A stretch of DNA of 64,000 bases from Piscicola geometra. Its lineage: Eukaryota; Annelida; Clitellata; Hirudinida; Piscicolidae. The notes beneath the pieces were generated by a model, which saw nothing but the letters and a program-made list of their open reading frames with translations, had not been told where the DNA came from and did not search any database. The DNA is taken from assembly GCA_943735955.1 (NCBI GenBank), contig OX030962.1:4730120-4794119 (forward strand), read 5' to 3'. A program made the position numbers and the translations under genes. Numbering within the stretch: position 1 is the stretch's first letter; every line of letters starts with the position of its first letter. Positions 1 to 9,915 of the stretch are shown here, in pieces.

Positions 1-208
1 TTGGAATATGTCTTCGAATGTATATGCAGCTTGAAAAGGTTTCATTTATAAAAGTTTTGTGACAGTTTTTAGAAGTCATAAAGTTGATCGTGTTATGACA
101 GATATTGAAAAAATTGCAATTATTCATTCATTGGCGTACAGGCATACATAAGTATTCAGAAGTATGAAAACTTCCATTGCAAGAAAATACGCATGTAAAA
201 ATTATTCA

Positions 209-245
<37 letters not shown>

Positions 246-347
246 CCACAAAGACACACACACATAAAAGATCAGTGGAGCACCCTTAACCCCACTTCCT
301 ACCACCCATCCACATTAAAGCTGCAATGCTTCTCATCGAATGGTGTT
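1..347. other. Non-coding flank with a short (CA)n tract
   Basis: AT-rich sequence with no convincing exon. A (CA)n microsatellite runs from about 214 to 262. The short open frame across it only reads the dinucleotide repeat as His-Thr and is not a gene. The stretch ends at the first copy of the hairpin-ended repeat element. Confidence 0.6.
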
Positions 348-718
348 ATTGTCGCAGGATAGCGTAGCCGCGCGGTTGATGTTATCCTGCGTCCAGATTT
401 TAGCGAGATACTTTTAACAATCTTTTTTTCTTATTTATTAATGTTTAGTGAATTTTGGTAAAATAAAAAAAATAAATTTATTATTTTTAAAATATTTTTT
501 TATGAATCTTAATAATCATTGAATTTTCGTAAACTAAACTTAACCTTAACCTAACACTAAATAAATAAAATATTTATAATAATTAATTTATCAAAAATTA
601 CTCTAATAATTGAATTTATATTTTATTTATATTTTAATAATCTAATTTTTTGTTATTTTACTCATTATAAATATAATTAATAAATAAATAATTTAAAAAA
701 CGAGTTACATTTTTTTAA

Positions 719-905
719 AACATGAGTTAAATCCTTTAAAACATAAATTAAATCCTTTAAAACATGAATTAAATCCTTTAAAACATGAATTAAATCCTTT
801 AAAACATGAATTAAATCCTTTAAAACATGAATTAAATCCTTTAAAACATGAATTAAATCCTTTAAAACATGAATTAAATCCTTTAAAACATGAATTAAAT
901 CCTTT
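719..905. repeat. 21-bp tandem array (copy 1)
   Basis: About nine head-to-tail units of CATGAATTAAATCCTTTAAA plus one A. The first units differ slightly (for example gagttaaatcc). Each unit contains a TTAA, which makes the array a rich target for piggyBac. The second copy of this array, at 2005-2163, was in fact hit. Confidence 0.9.
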
Positions 906-934
906 AAAAAATATTTGTTTTACAAAATATTTTT

Positions 935-999
935 ACCGGGAATTGAACCCAGAGCGTAGCGATACGCAGTCTAGGGTGAAATCGCTTGACCACAGAAGC
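935..999 (-). other. tRNA-like segment with pol III A/B box-like motifs (copy 1)
   Basis: Read on the minus strand, this has a T-arm-like structure CTGGG-TTCAATT-CCCGG (B box GGTTCAATTCC), an upstream A-box-like TGTGGTCAAGCG, and a hairpin GCGTA-TCGC-TACGC where a class II tRNA (Leu/Ser) carries its long variable arm. The flanks do not form an acceptor stem, so I call it tRNA-derived or tRNA-like, as in SINE heads, and not a functional tRNA. It lies inside the hairpin-ended element. Confidence 0.5.
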
Positions 1000-1240
1000 T
1001 GTTGAAGATTTGCTCTAATAAAGATTGAAAACCCTTACATTCACTGTACCTAATGAAAATCACGTAGAATTTAACGGTGAACCTATTTAAGTTTTGAAAG
1101 AAATACATTAAAATATAATTATGAATTTATTCCCAATGAATTCATAACTTTAAATTACAAATTCACTATATTACTAGATTATAAAATCTGGACGCAGGAT
1201 AACACCAACCGCGCGGTTACGCTATCCTGCGACAATATTG

Positions 1241-1636
1241 TCGCAGGATATAATCTTCGCTTCTCATCAATCATTTTTGAGACGCTTCACTCTTTAAATA
1301 TTCTTTAAGTCATCAATAACCCCGTCTTTATTGCTTTGATCATTCCACTTTTTCTACTACCACCACTACTACTGAAACTGTCACTAATACTACTAATACA
1401 TTAATAATAATACTATTACATTTTTGCTACCACATACACTAGTGCTACCTTTGCTCTTTTTGAATAAAATAATAATAAAATAATAATTTATATAAATATA
1501 TATAATATATTAACAAAGAAATAACTGAGCATATAAATATTAATAATAAAATTTATAAAAGACATTTTTAAAGTTTGTAATTTTTTAAATAGTTTTTCTC
1601 ATATTTTTGTTATTAATTACGATAAAAGACAATATT
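1241..1636. other. AT-rich linker between tandem copies
   Basis: No exon recognised. It contains short trinucleotide-like runs (ACTACTACT, AATAATA). The same sequence follows the second element copy (from about 3984 to 4378), so it is part of the duplicated unit of about 1,286 bp. Confidence 0.6.
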
Positions 1637-2369
1637 GTCGCAGGATAGCGTAGCCGCGCGGTTGGTGTTATCCTGCGTCCAGATTTTAGCGAGATACTTT
1701 TAACAATCTTTTTTTCTTATTTATTAATATTTAGTGAATTTTGGTAAAATAAAAAGAATAAATTTATTATTTTTAAAATATTTTTTTATGAATCTTAATA
1801 ATCATTGAATTTTCGTAAACTAAACTTAACCTTAACCTAACACTAAATAAATAAAATATTTATAATAATTAATTTATCAAAAATTACTCTAATAATTGAA
1901 TTTATATTTTATTTATATTTTAATAATCTAATTTTTTGTTATTTTACTCATTATAAATATAATTAATAAATAAATAATTTAAAAAACGAGTTACATTTTT
2001 TTAAAACATGAGTTAAATCCTTTAAAACATAAATTAAATCCTTTAAAACATGAATTAAATCCTTTAAAACATGAATTAAATCCTTTAAAACATGAATTAA
2101 ATCCTTTAAAACATGAATTAAATCCTTTAAAACATGAATTAAATCCTTTAAAACATGAATTAACCCATTAACGCATGACTCAAAGGAATTAATTAATTTT
2201 TTAACATTTTATTGAAAACCCGATTCTAACAAATAAAATCAAAAAATTAGTCTGAAATATTTTATACAAAAAAAGTTATGATGAAAATAAAAAATGTCCT
2301 TAAAAAAGGACGCTATGCATTGCTACCGACGGTAATCACGATTCGTGGTAGATGCTGAAGCACTCCAAA

Positions 2370-2900
2370 TGTAAAGCTACATTACATTTAAGGCATTTCT
2401 TTTGCACTTTCTTTCCACATTGCTTGAATCTTTTTTGCCCATCTCCAATTTGACTAATAAAATGATCTTATTAGTTTGGATACCACCGATCCACCAAGGC
2501 CTAAATCGCTGTTGCAATCTTCCGATGCTCCTTGATATGGGTTTACCAAATAACCAAGTCTATTATTTAGACGCCAAACTGTATTCCCAAACCTTATAGG
2601 TTTCCCTCTGATAAGTTCTTTTGATGAATGCCTCCCATAATATGACACGATTGATTCATCAATTGCCAAATGACATTCTTTGGGCTAAAATTTGTAAAAT
2701 CTGTCATTCATAGCATCAAATAATGGACGCACTTTGGCCATTCTGTCTAATTTATTAGTTTTCTCATTGTCATTGCAATGAAAATATCTTAATAATTATT
2801 CAAATCTGTTGACAGTTATAGCATTGCTTACAGCTAGATTGTGTCCATGGTCGCTTTGTTCGCAATACATCCTGCGGTTTGCCATAGGAACATAGTCTCT
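2370..2900 (-). pseudogene. Broken piggyBac transposase (DDE_Tnp_1_7 fragment)
   Basis: Minus-strand translation gives a recognisable piggyBac core: LRYFHCNDN, then DRMAKVRPLFDAMNDRF, then the catalytic-region motif AIDESIVSYYGRHSSK followed by KPIRFG and a GYLV...NPYQGA stretch (2454-2669 open). The Asp of AIDES corresponds to a DDE catalytic aspartate of the family. At least two in-frame stops interrupt it, one just before the core and one after the SNLTN region. Both the N-terminal part and the C-terminal cysteine-rich domain are absent. It cannot make a working transposase, and the element would depend on one supplied elsewhere. Confidence 0.75.
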
Positions 2901-3046
2901 TGATTTTGAGGGTAGAGCGCTATAGAAATTTATTTGATTGATTGCCTGAAAGAATGAGTATAGGCTATAATTATGCTTTCAGGTTTGCTCCTTTAGCAAA
3001 CCGCAGGATTTACTGCGAACAAAGCGACCATGGACACAATCTAGCT
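2832..3046. repeat. Internal inverted duplication of transposase sequence with a LINE-tail-like hinge
   Basis: About 50 bp coding ANRRMYCEQSDHGHNLA on the minus strand (2832-2884) recurs inverted at 2994-3046, where the plus strand reads ANRRIYCEQSDHGHNLA. Between the arms lies AGAGCGCTATAGAAATT with TTGATTGATTG after it (about 2913-2943), closely matching the LINE 3' tail at 26180-26225. The inverted copy makes the transposase fragment a foldback. Confidence 0.75.
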
Positions 3047-3676
3047 ATACTGTATAGTTATCAACTTGATGACTGTTACATAAAAAAATTAATTAAACAA
3101 TGTGAGGAAAGACATGTTTTCAAATTTTGATTTGTCGTGTGAACTGTTAGAACTGTATCTGCTGAGAAGAAATCATTGTCATCTTCCAAAATACTAAGGA
3201 CTTCATGAAGAGCGAATCTGAAAATAATTGTTTTTACCATCAGTATTACTGCATAGTGTCCTTAAAAAAGGACACTCAATAAAACACAGTTTTTGGAAAT
3301 AATATTACATGTAAAATAAAATTTATTTTAAATAAAGATATAAGAATGAATAACAATGAAATATTATTATACATTATGAATGGTAGACATTAAATAAAAT
3401 TATAACTAACTTTTTTTCATGAGCCATGACAAAAACACAAAAAATTTAGTTATCGCCTTGAAAAATCAGAATATCGAAACAATCTATCAATTTCAAATCA
3501 CAAAAAAATTTTTAACAAAGACTTCAGTTTATATAGGACAGGATTAGCTGCAAAGATAATAAATATAATCAAGATAACTATTATTAAAAAAACTTTTTAT
3601 TGCTGTCCTTAAAAAAGGACAGTATGCGTTAATGGGTTAAATCCTTTAAAAAATATTTGTTTTACAAAATATTTTT

Positions 3677-3741
3677 ACCGGGAATTGAACCCAGAGCGTA
3701 GCGATACGCAGTCTAGGGTGAAATCGCTTGACCACAGAAGC
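3677..3741 (-). other. tRNA-like segment (copy 2)
   Basis: Base-for-base equivalent of the segment at 935-999, displaced by 2,742 bp, with the same T-arm, A-box-like motif and variable-arm-like hairpin. It is part of the second element copy. Confidence 0.5.
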
Positions 3742-4378
3742 TGTTGAAGATTTGCTCTAATAAAGATTGAAAACCCTTACATTCACTGTACCTAATGAAA
3801 ATCACGTAGAATTTAACGGTGAACCTATTTAAGTTTTGAAAGAAATACATTAAAATATAATTATGAATTTATTCCCAATGAATTCATAACTTTAAATTAC
3901 AAATTCACTATATTACTAGATTATAAAATCTGGACGCAGGATAACACCAACCGCGCGGTTACGCTATCCTGCGACAATATTGTCGCAGGATATAATCTTC
4001 GCTTCTCATCAATCATTTTTGAGACGCTTCACTCTTTAAATATTCTTTAAGTCATCAATAACCCCGTCTTTATTGCTTTGATCATTCCACTTTTTCTACT
4101 ACCACCACTACTACTGAAACTGTCACTAATACTACTAATACATTAATAATAATACTATTACATTTTTGCTACCACATACACTAGTGCTACCTTTGCTCTT
4201 TTTGAATAAAATAATAATAAAATAATAATTTATATAAATATATATAATATATTGACAAAGAAATAACTGAGCATATAAATATTAATAATAAAATTTATAA
4301 AAGACATTTTTAAAGTTCGTAATTTTTTAAATAGTTTTTCTCATATTTTTGTTATTAATTACGATAAAAGACAATATT

Positions 4379-4556
4379 GTCGCAGGATAGCGTAGCCGCG
4401 CGGTTGGTGTTATCCTGCGTCCAGATTTTAGCGAGATACTTTTAACAATCTTTTTTTCTTATTTATTAATATTTAGTGAATTTTGGTAAAATAAAAAGAA
4501 TAAATTTATTATTTTTAAAATATTTTTTTATGAATCTTAATAATCATTGAATTTTC
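4379..4556. repeat. Truncated third copy of the tandem unit
   Basis: Starts with the same terminal hairpin as at 351 and 1637. It stays collinear until ATTTTCGT, where the other copies continue AAACTAAAC and this one changes into (GT)n. The break therefore coincides with the microsatellite that borders the palindrome. Confidence 0.85.
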
Positions 4557-4912
<356 letters not shown>

Positions 4913-5770
4913 GTGTGTTCGTATGCACGTGTTGCAAACTCACGTATCAATTAAAGTGACGGGCAGACGGCTCGCGAAATCGAATTATGAGTCTTGACAC
5001 AGCAGTCATATCGTTAAGAATAAGCGTCAAAACTCCGCAGGCCGTTCATATAAAGAACTAAGCGTTCAAAACGCCAGTGGAGGTGTCGCCGTGGTGAAGA
5101 GTTGTGATTGTTCCAGTGCTTTTATGTACTTTCTGTTTTTTATTTACGAAGTTTTTTTCCTCGTTTTTATTATGTAGTTTTTCTTTTATAATGTGTTCTT
5201 AATTTTTTCCAAGTTTTAAATCATTGTTTGAATAATATACAGTTTGTCAATTAAAAAATTAGCATTTATTTTAAGGATGCAGTTGGAGAGTGGTGCTTGT
5301 TGGGATGGAGAAGAGGCGTGAGAAAGCTAATCTTTGAAGTTTTTTGTATCTGCTTCAAGTTTTCCTATATTTTTTTCCGATTTTTCACTATTCTAAGTAG
5401 GCCTTCTATAACAAACCATTATTTCTTCATCTAACATTTGTTCAAAACTTTTTCAACCTTTCTATACAACTATGAAAGGTATTTTATCAATTCACACACA
5501 GCAAATATCAAACAAACAAATATTCGAAAATACAATCATTCAGGATCATTTCTTAGAATGCCACTGTCTTTCAATTGAACATCGATGCACTTCTATACGA
5601 TGCGATACATTGACTATGCTTATCCTATTTGCAATAGTAGAATGATTATATTAATGAGGATAACTGTGGCGTAATGAAGATAATGATGACGTGGTAATGA
5701 TAAAAATAGTGTGGTCATGTTTTGGGGAAGTATATATGTTTTTATTCAAATATCTTTACCCCTTTATATC
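4913..5770. other. Left-arm non-coding DNA with a TATA-like site
   Basis: AT-rich with no exon I can assign. CATATAAAGAACT at about 5048 is TATA-like and is followed by a GC-richer stretch (about 5075-5120), so a promoter is possible but unsupported. The same DNA is in the right arm at about 22930-23785. Confidence 0.4.
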
Positions 5771-5789
5771 TAAATCGTCATTGAATTGA

Positions 5790-5830
5790 TTGTTGACACG
5801 TCACTACCATGGCAACCAACCGGAAGTTTA
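5790..5830. promoter_or_regulatory. Promoter-like cluster: CRE-like, X-box-like and ETS motifs (left arm)
   Basis: Within 40 bp are TGACACGTCA (CRE-like), ACCATGGCAAC (half of an RFX X-box palindrome GTTGCCATGGCAAC) and CCGGAAGT (ETS core, 5820-5827). RFX X-boxes with ETS sites are typical of CpG-type and ciliary promoters, but no gene start could be identified next to it, so this is inference only. The mirror copy is at about 22860-22905. Confidence 0.3.
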
Positions 5831-7900
5831 ATGCGTTCTTAAAATCAATCGGTACCAAAGATTAGAAACAGTTTCATTGATTTTTTATCGATCAGTTTTG
5901 TTTTTTGTGCTGGTTTTTGGAACTGTTATTTTCAAGTGGGTTTATTGTTTTATCTTTACGACAGAGATAAATGGAAAGATTGGATGGGGTAGTCGGTGGA
6001 TGGTGAAAAAGTGAGATGGTGTTGGTGGAAAACGATGCTGAATTGTGAAAAATAATCCTGATTGGAGATTTAAATTTGATTGAAAAAAGATTTATTTTTT
6101 CCCAAAATTTATTTTTGTATGAAAAAAATAAATGTCATAACGTGTTTGAACGTAATAAACCAAATTCTATTTTTCAATCAAACTTTTCCAAACCGTTAGT
6201 ACAAATTTCACAAACACAAAATCCAAAAAAGAAAAAAATTCTCATTTTATTTTTTGAAAAGAAAAAACTTTTCCAAATTTCTTTTAGATTAAAGGTTATC
6301 CAATAAACTATTAAATACGAAGTTGAAAGTGACGCAGAAAAGGCTGAAGTGGCGTTCTTTTGTGTTCTTTTAGCAACAATGCCCGTCAAAAAAGATCTGA
6401 GTTTAATCAAAAGAAACAGGATTAAAGTGGATTCGGTGACTTAAAATATGGAAAGTTAACAAACGCGTCAAAGTGTGTGACGTTTTGCTATGAGGTGTGT
6501 GTGTGTGTGTGTTTGGATGTGTGAGTGTGTGTGTGTTTGGATGTGTGAGTGTATGTGTGTTTGGATGTGTTAGTGTGTGTGTGTTTGGATGTGTGAGTGT
6601 GTGTGTGTTTGGATGTGTGAGTGTGTTTTTCAGCGTTGCAGAATTGCGTGAGCACAATGCTGAAGTTATTGAATCAAAAGCCCTTCCATTGAAATTTTTC
6701 AAGAAATTCGATTTTGTATTTGTAGAAATAATTCGAGTGATTCAATTACATCTTGTATTATGAATTACGATTTCCGCCTTGCCATAAGTAATATATCTGT
6801 TTCATAATTTATTTAAAATAATATTTTTAGATATATAAATGTTTTCTTTCTACTAATATTTTTCGTTTTTGATGAGACATTTGCAGGCGTTGGTGACATA
6901 AAATAAATAGGTATTTTATTTATTTACACGATTCAAAAATTCCTATATAAACAAAATTTTCATTTAATATTTTATTAAAATCCCATAAATGCGTTGCTTT
7001 ATATCGAACCTTTCCGTAGTTTTAGCTAGCCAGAAAATGGTGAAGCAAGTACTGCTAGTGAAACTTCATTTTCACAATTTAATACATTTTAAAACTCTTC
7101 TATTGGTAAATATTTCTTATGGATTAAAACCGGAAGTTATTTTTTGAAGCATTAACAGCATTAATTAAAAGGCTAATATGTAAAAGGAGTGAAACAAAGA
7201 GTGGAGACATCGCTTTCAATAGAAGAGAACATTCTTCATTCACACACTCAGCCATTACTATTGTGCAATGAAAACAATAAAAGTACACAGAAATTTGGAG
7301 CAGAAAAATGGTTGAAAAAACATTAAATGAAAGTAGAACTAAGTTTTTTTAATATAATAATAATAACAAAATTAATTTAATTACACAAAATTTTCAATTA
7401 AATGATCTTAGTAGTAATGTATTTTTCAAAAGTTTTTATTTTTTTATTTTTGATTTACATCTTAATTTAAATTAAAATAATAATAATAAATATTTTTTTT
7501 ATTAAATTTTAATTTATAACTTTATTATTTAAAAATAATAATAATGAAAATCATGTTAAATAAAAATTAGGGGAAAAAAATTTTGGGACCGTTTTTAAGG
7601 TAGCAACTCAAACTCATATTGTCATTACTCAAATGAACACTCAAAAAAACTTTTAACGCACGCTAAAAAAACTAAAAAACAAGAATAATAAGTTTTTACA
7701 AACAATTTTAAAAAACTATAGAAACATTGAAAAGACACTGACTAGATGAAACAAAGGATAATGATTTAGAAACATTTGAAACAACTAGAAAAGGACAATG
7801 GCAGGGATGCCACAATCAAGTCTCTGTCGAACTTTTGAATATCAACAATACACGCGTATATAATTACACACTCACTTAAAAAGTTTGCACATGCAAAAAC
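5831..7900. other. Left-arm AT-rich region, possible unrecognised exons
   Basis: No product recognised. Two places look splice-like on the plus strand. At about 6370 a pyrimidine tract TTCTTTTGTGTTCTTTTAG precedes 40-60 coding-like bases ending in stops. At about 6632 TTTTTCAG precedes an open frame with VAELREHNAEVIESKALP. Neither could be joined to a neighbour in phase. A GTGTGTGTTTGGATGTGTGA repeat of about 20 bp fills 6496-6625. 7330-7560 is A/T runs. All of it is mirrored in the right arm at about 20910-22860. Confidence 0.35.
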
Positions 7901-8094
7901 CAACAAACAAACACATACACACACCCAAAACACACAAACCAACAAACAAACCACATACACACACCCAAAACACATATACACACAAACCACACAGAGACGT
8001 AGGAAAAAGAGATTTCCAATTGTTACAAAGCATCAGCAGATCGCTCCACCTGTCTTATCGGCCTTTGATCGCAGGGAAACTCAACATTATTTTT

Positions 8095-8262
8095 ATTTTA
8101 ATTTTAATTTACATATATTGCATAGTTACATATATTGCATATTTACATATATTGCATATTTACATATATTGCATATTTACATATATTGCATATTTACATA
8201 TATTGCATAGTTACATATATTGCATATTTACATATATTGCATATTTACATATATTGCATAAA
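8095..8262. repeat. 17-bp tandem array ACATATATTGCATA-type (left arm)
   Basis: About ten units of the form TTTACATATATTGCATA, some with AGTT in place of ATTT, running directly into the 13-bp satellite. The right-arm equivalent is 20417-20584. Confidence 0.9.
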
Positions 8263-9824
8263 TAAAATCAATAAATAAAATCATTAAATAAAATCAATAA
8301 ATAAAATCATTAAATAAAATCAATGAATAAAATCAATAAATAAAATCAATAAATAAAATCAATAAATAAAATCAATAAATAAAATCAATAAATAAAATCA
8401 ATAAATAAAATCAATAAATAAAATCAATAAATAAAATCAATAAATAAAATCAATAAATAAAATCAATAAATAAAATCAATAAATAAAATCAATAAATAAA
8501 ATCAATAAATAAAATCAATAAATAAAATCAATAAATAAAATCAATAAATAAAATCAATAAATAAAATCAATAAATAAAATCAATAAATAAAATCAATAAA
8601 TAAAATCAATAAATAAAATCAATAAATAAAATCAATAAATAAAATCAATAAATAAAATCAATAAATAAAATCAATAAATAAAATCAATAAATAAAATCAA
8701 TAAATAAAATCAATAAATAAAATCAATAAATAAAATCAATAAATAAAATCAATAAATAAAATCAATAAATAAAATCAATAAATAAAATCAATAAATAAAA
8801 TCAATAAATAAAATCAATAAATAAAATCAATAAATAAAATCAATAAATAAAATCAATAAATAAAATCAATAAATAAAATCAATAAATAAAATCAATAAAT
8901 AAAATCAATAAATAAAATCAATAAATAAAATCAATAAATAAAATCAATAAATAAAATCAATAAATAAAATCAATAAATAAAATCAATAAATAAAATCAAT
9001 AAATAAAATCAATAAATAAAATCAATAAATAAAATCAATAAATAAAATCAATAAATAAAATCAATAAATAAAATCAATAAATAAAATCAATAAATAAAAT
9101 CAATAAATAAAATCAATAAATAAAATCAATAAATAAAATCAATAAATAAAATCAATAAATAAAATCAATAAATAAAATCAATAAATAAAATCAATAAATA
9201 AAATCAATAAATAAAATCAATAAATAAAATCAATAAATAAAATCAATAAATAAAATCAATAAATAAAATCAATAAATAAAATCAATAAATAAAATCAATA
9301 AATAAAATCAATAAATAAAATCAATAAATAAAATCAATAAATAAAATCAATAAATAAAATCAATAAATAAAATCAATAAATAAAATCAATAAATAAAATC
9401 AATAAATAAAATCAATAAATAAAATCAATAAATAAAATCAATAAATAAAATCAATAAATAAAATCAATAAATAAAATCAATAAATAAAATCAATAAATAA
9501 AATCAATAAATAAAATCAATAAATAAAATCAATAAATAAAATCAATAAATAAAATCAATAAATAAAATCAATAAATAAAATCAATAAATAAAATCAATAA
9601 ATAAAATCAATAAATAAAATCAATAAATAAAATCAATAAATAAAATCAATAAATGAAATTAATAAATAAAATTAATAAATAAAATCAATAAATAAAATCA
9701 ATAAATAAAATCAATAAATAAAATCAATAAACAAAATCAATAAATAAAATCAATAAATAAAATCAATAAATAAAATCAATAAATAAAATCAATCAATAAA
9801 ATCAATCAATAAAATCAATAAATT
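8262..9824. repeat. 13-bp satellite CAATAAATAAAAT, ~120 copies (left arm)
   Basis: Head-to-tail CAATAAATAAAAT units for about 1.56 kb, almost invariant in the middle and with substitutions at both edges (CATTAAAT, TTAATAAAT, CAATCAAT). The right arm has only about 47 copies (19799-20415). It sits immediately upstream of a CA tract and the first visible WD40 exon, so in either orientation it is intronic or 5' to that gene. Confidence 0.97.
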
Positions 9825-9877
9825 CTTTTTTCCTCACCACCACCACGAAACACACACACACACAAACACACACACAA

Positions 9878-9914
<37 letters not shown>

Positions 9915-9915
9915 G

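Larger units (their letters stand above)
348..1240. mobile_element. Foldback-type element with ~55-bp terminal inverted repeats (copy 1)
   Basis: The left end (348-402) and right end (1182-1240) are near-perfect inverted repeats, with one mismatch in the stretch I compared. Each end is itself a hairpin: CGCAGGATA at the outer side pairs with TATCCTGCG about 20 bases further in, around a GC-rich loop containing CCGCGCGG. The interior is AT-rich, with a 21-bp tandem array and a tRNA-like segment, and no transposase is visible. This looks like a non-autonomous DNA element (MITE or foldback). The superfamily cannot be assigned from the sequence alone, and no target-site duplication could be settled because the copies lie in a tandem duplication. 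Confidence 0.6.
2164..3636. mobile_element. piggyBac element, non-autonomous or decayed
   Basis: The ends are CCCATTAACGCAT (from 2164) and its inverse ATGCGTTAATGGG (to 3636), flanked on both sides by TTAA (2160-2163 and 3637-3640). TTAA target duplication with CCC...GGG termini is the hallmark of piggyBac. The undisturbed site is visible in the first tandem copy around 895-905. A short palindrome TGTCCTTAAAAAAGGACA occurs near both ends and again at about 3257. The remains of a transposase lie inside on the minus strand. Length 1,473 bp; autonomous piggyBac elements are usually about 2.4 kb or more, so this one is internally deleted. Confidence 0.88.
1637..4378. repeat. Second tandem copy of the ~1.29-kb unit, enlarged by piggyBac
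   Basis: The sequence from 1637 repeats that from 351 almost base for base. A third start lies at 4379. The spacing is 1,286 bp for the first unit and 2,742 bp for the second. The excess of 1,456 bp equals the 1,473-bp piggyBac insert plus its 4-bp target duplication minus one 21-bp array unit. The terminal hairpins of this element copy are at about 1634-1690 and 3924-3982. Confidence 0.85.

Noticed and set aside
935..999. A functional tRNA gene
   Set aside because: T arm and A/B box-like motifs are present, but there is no acceptor stem or clear anticodon arm; it is kept as tRNA-like only.
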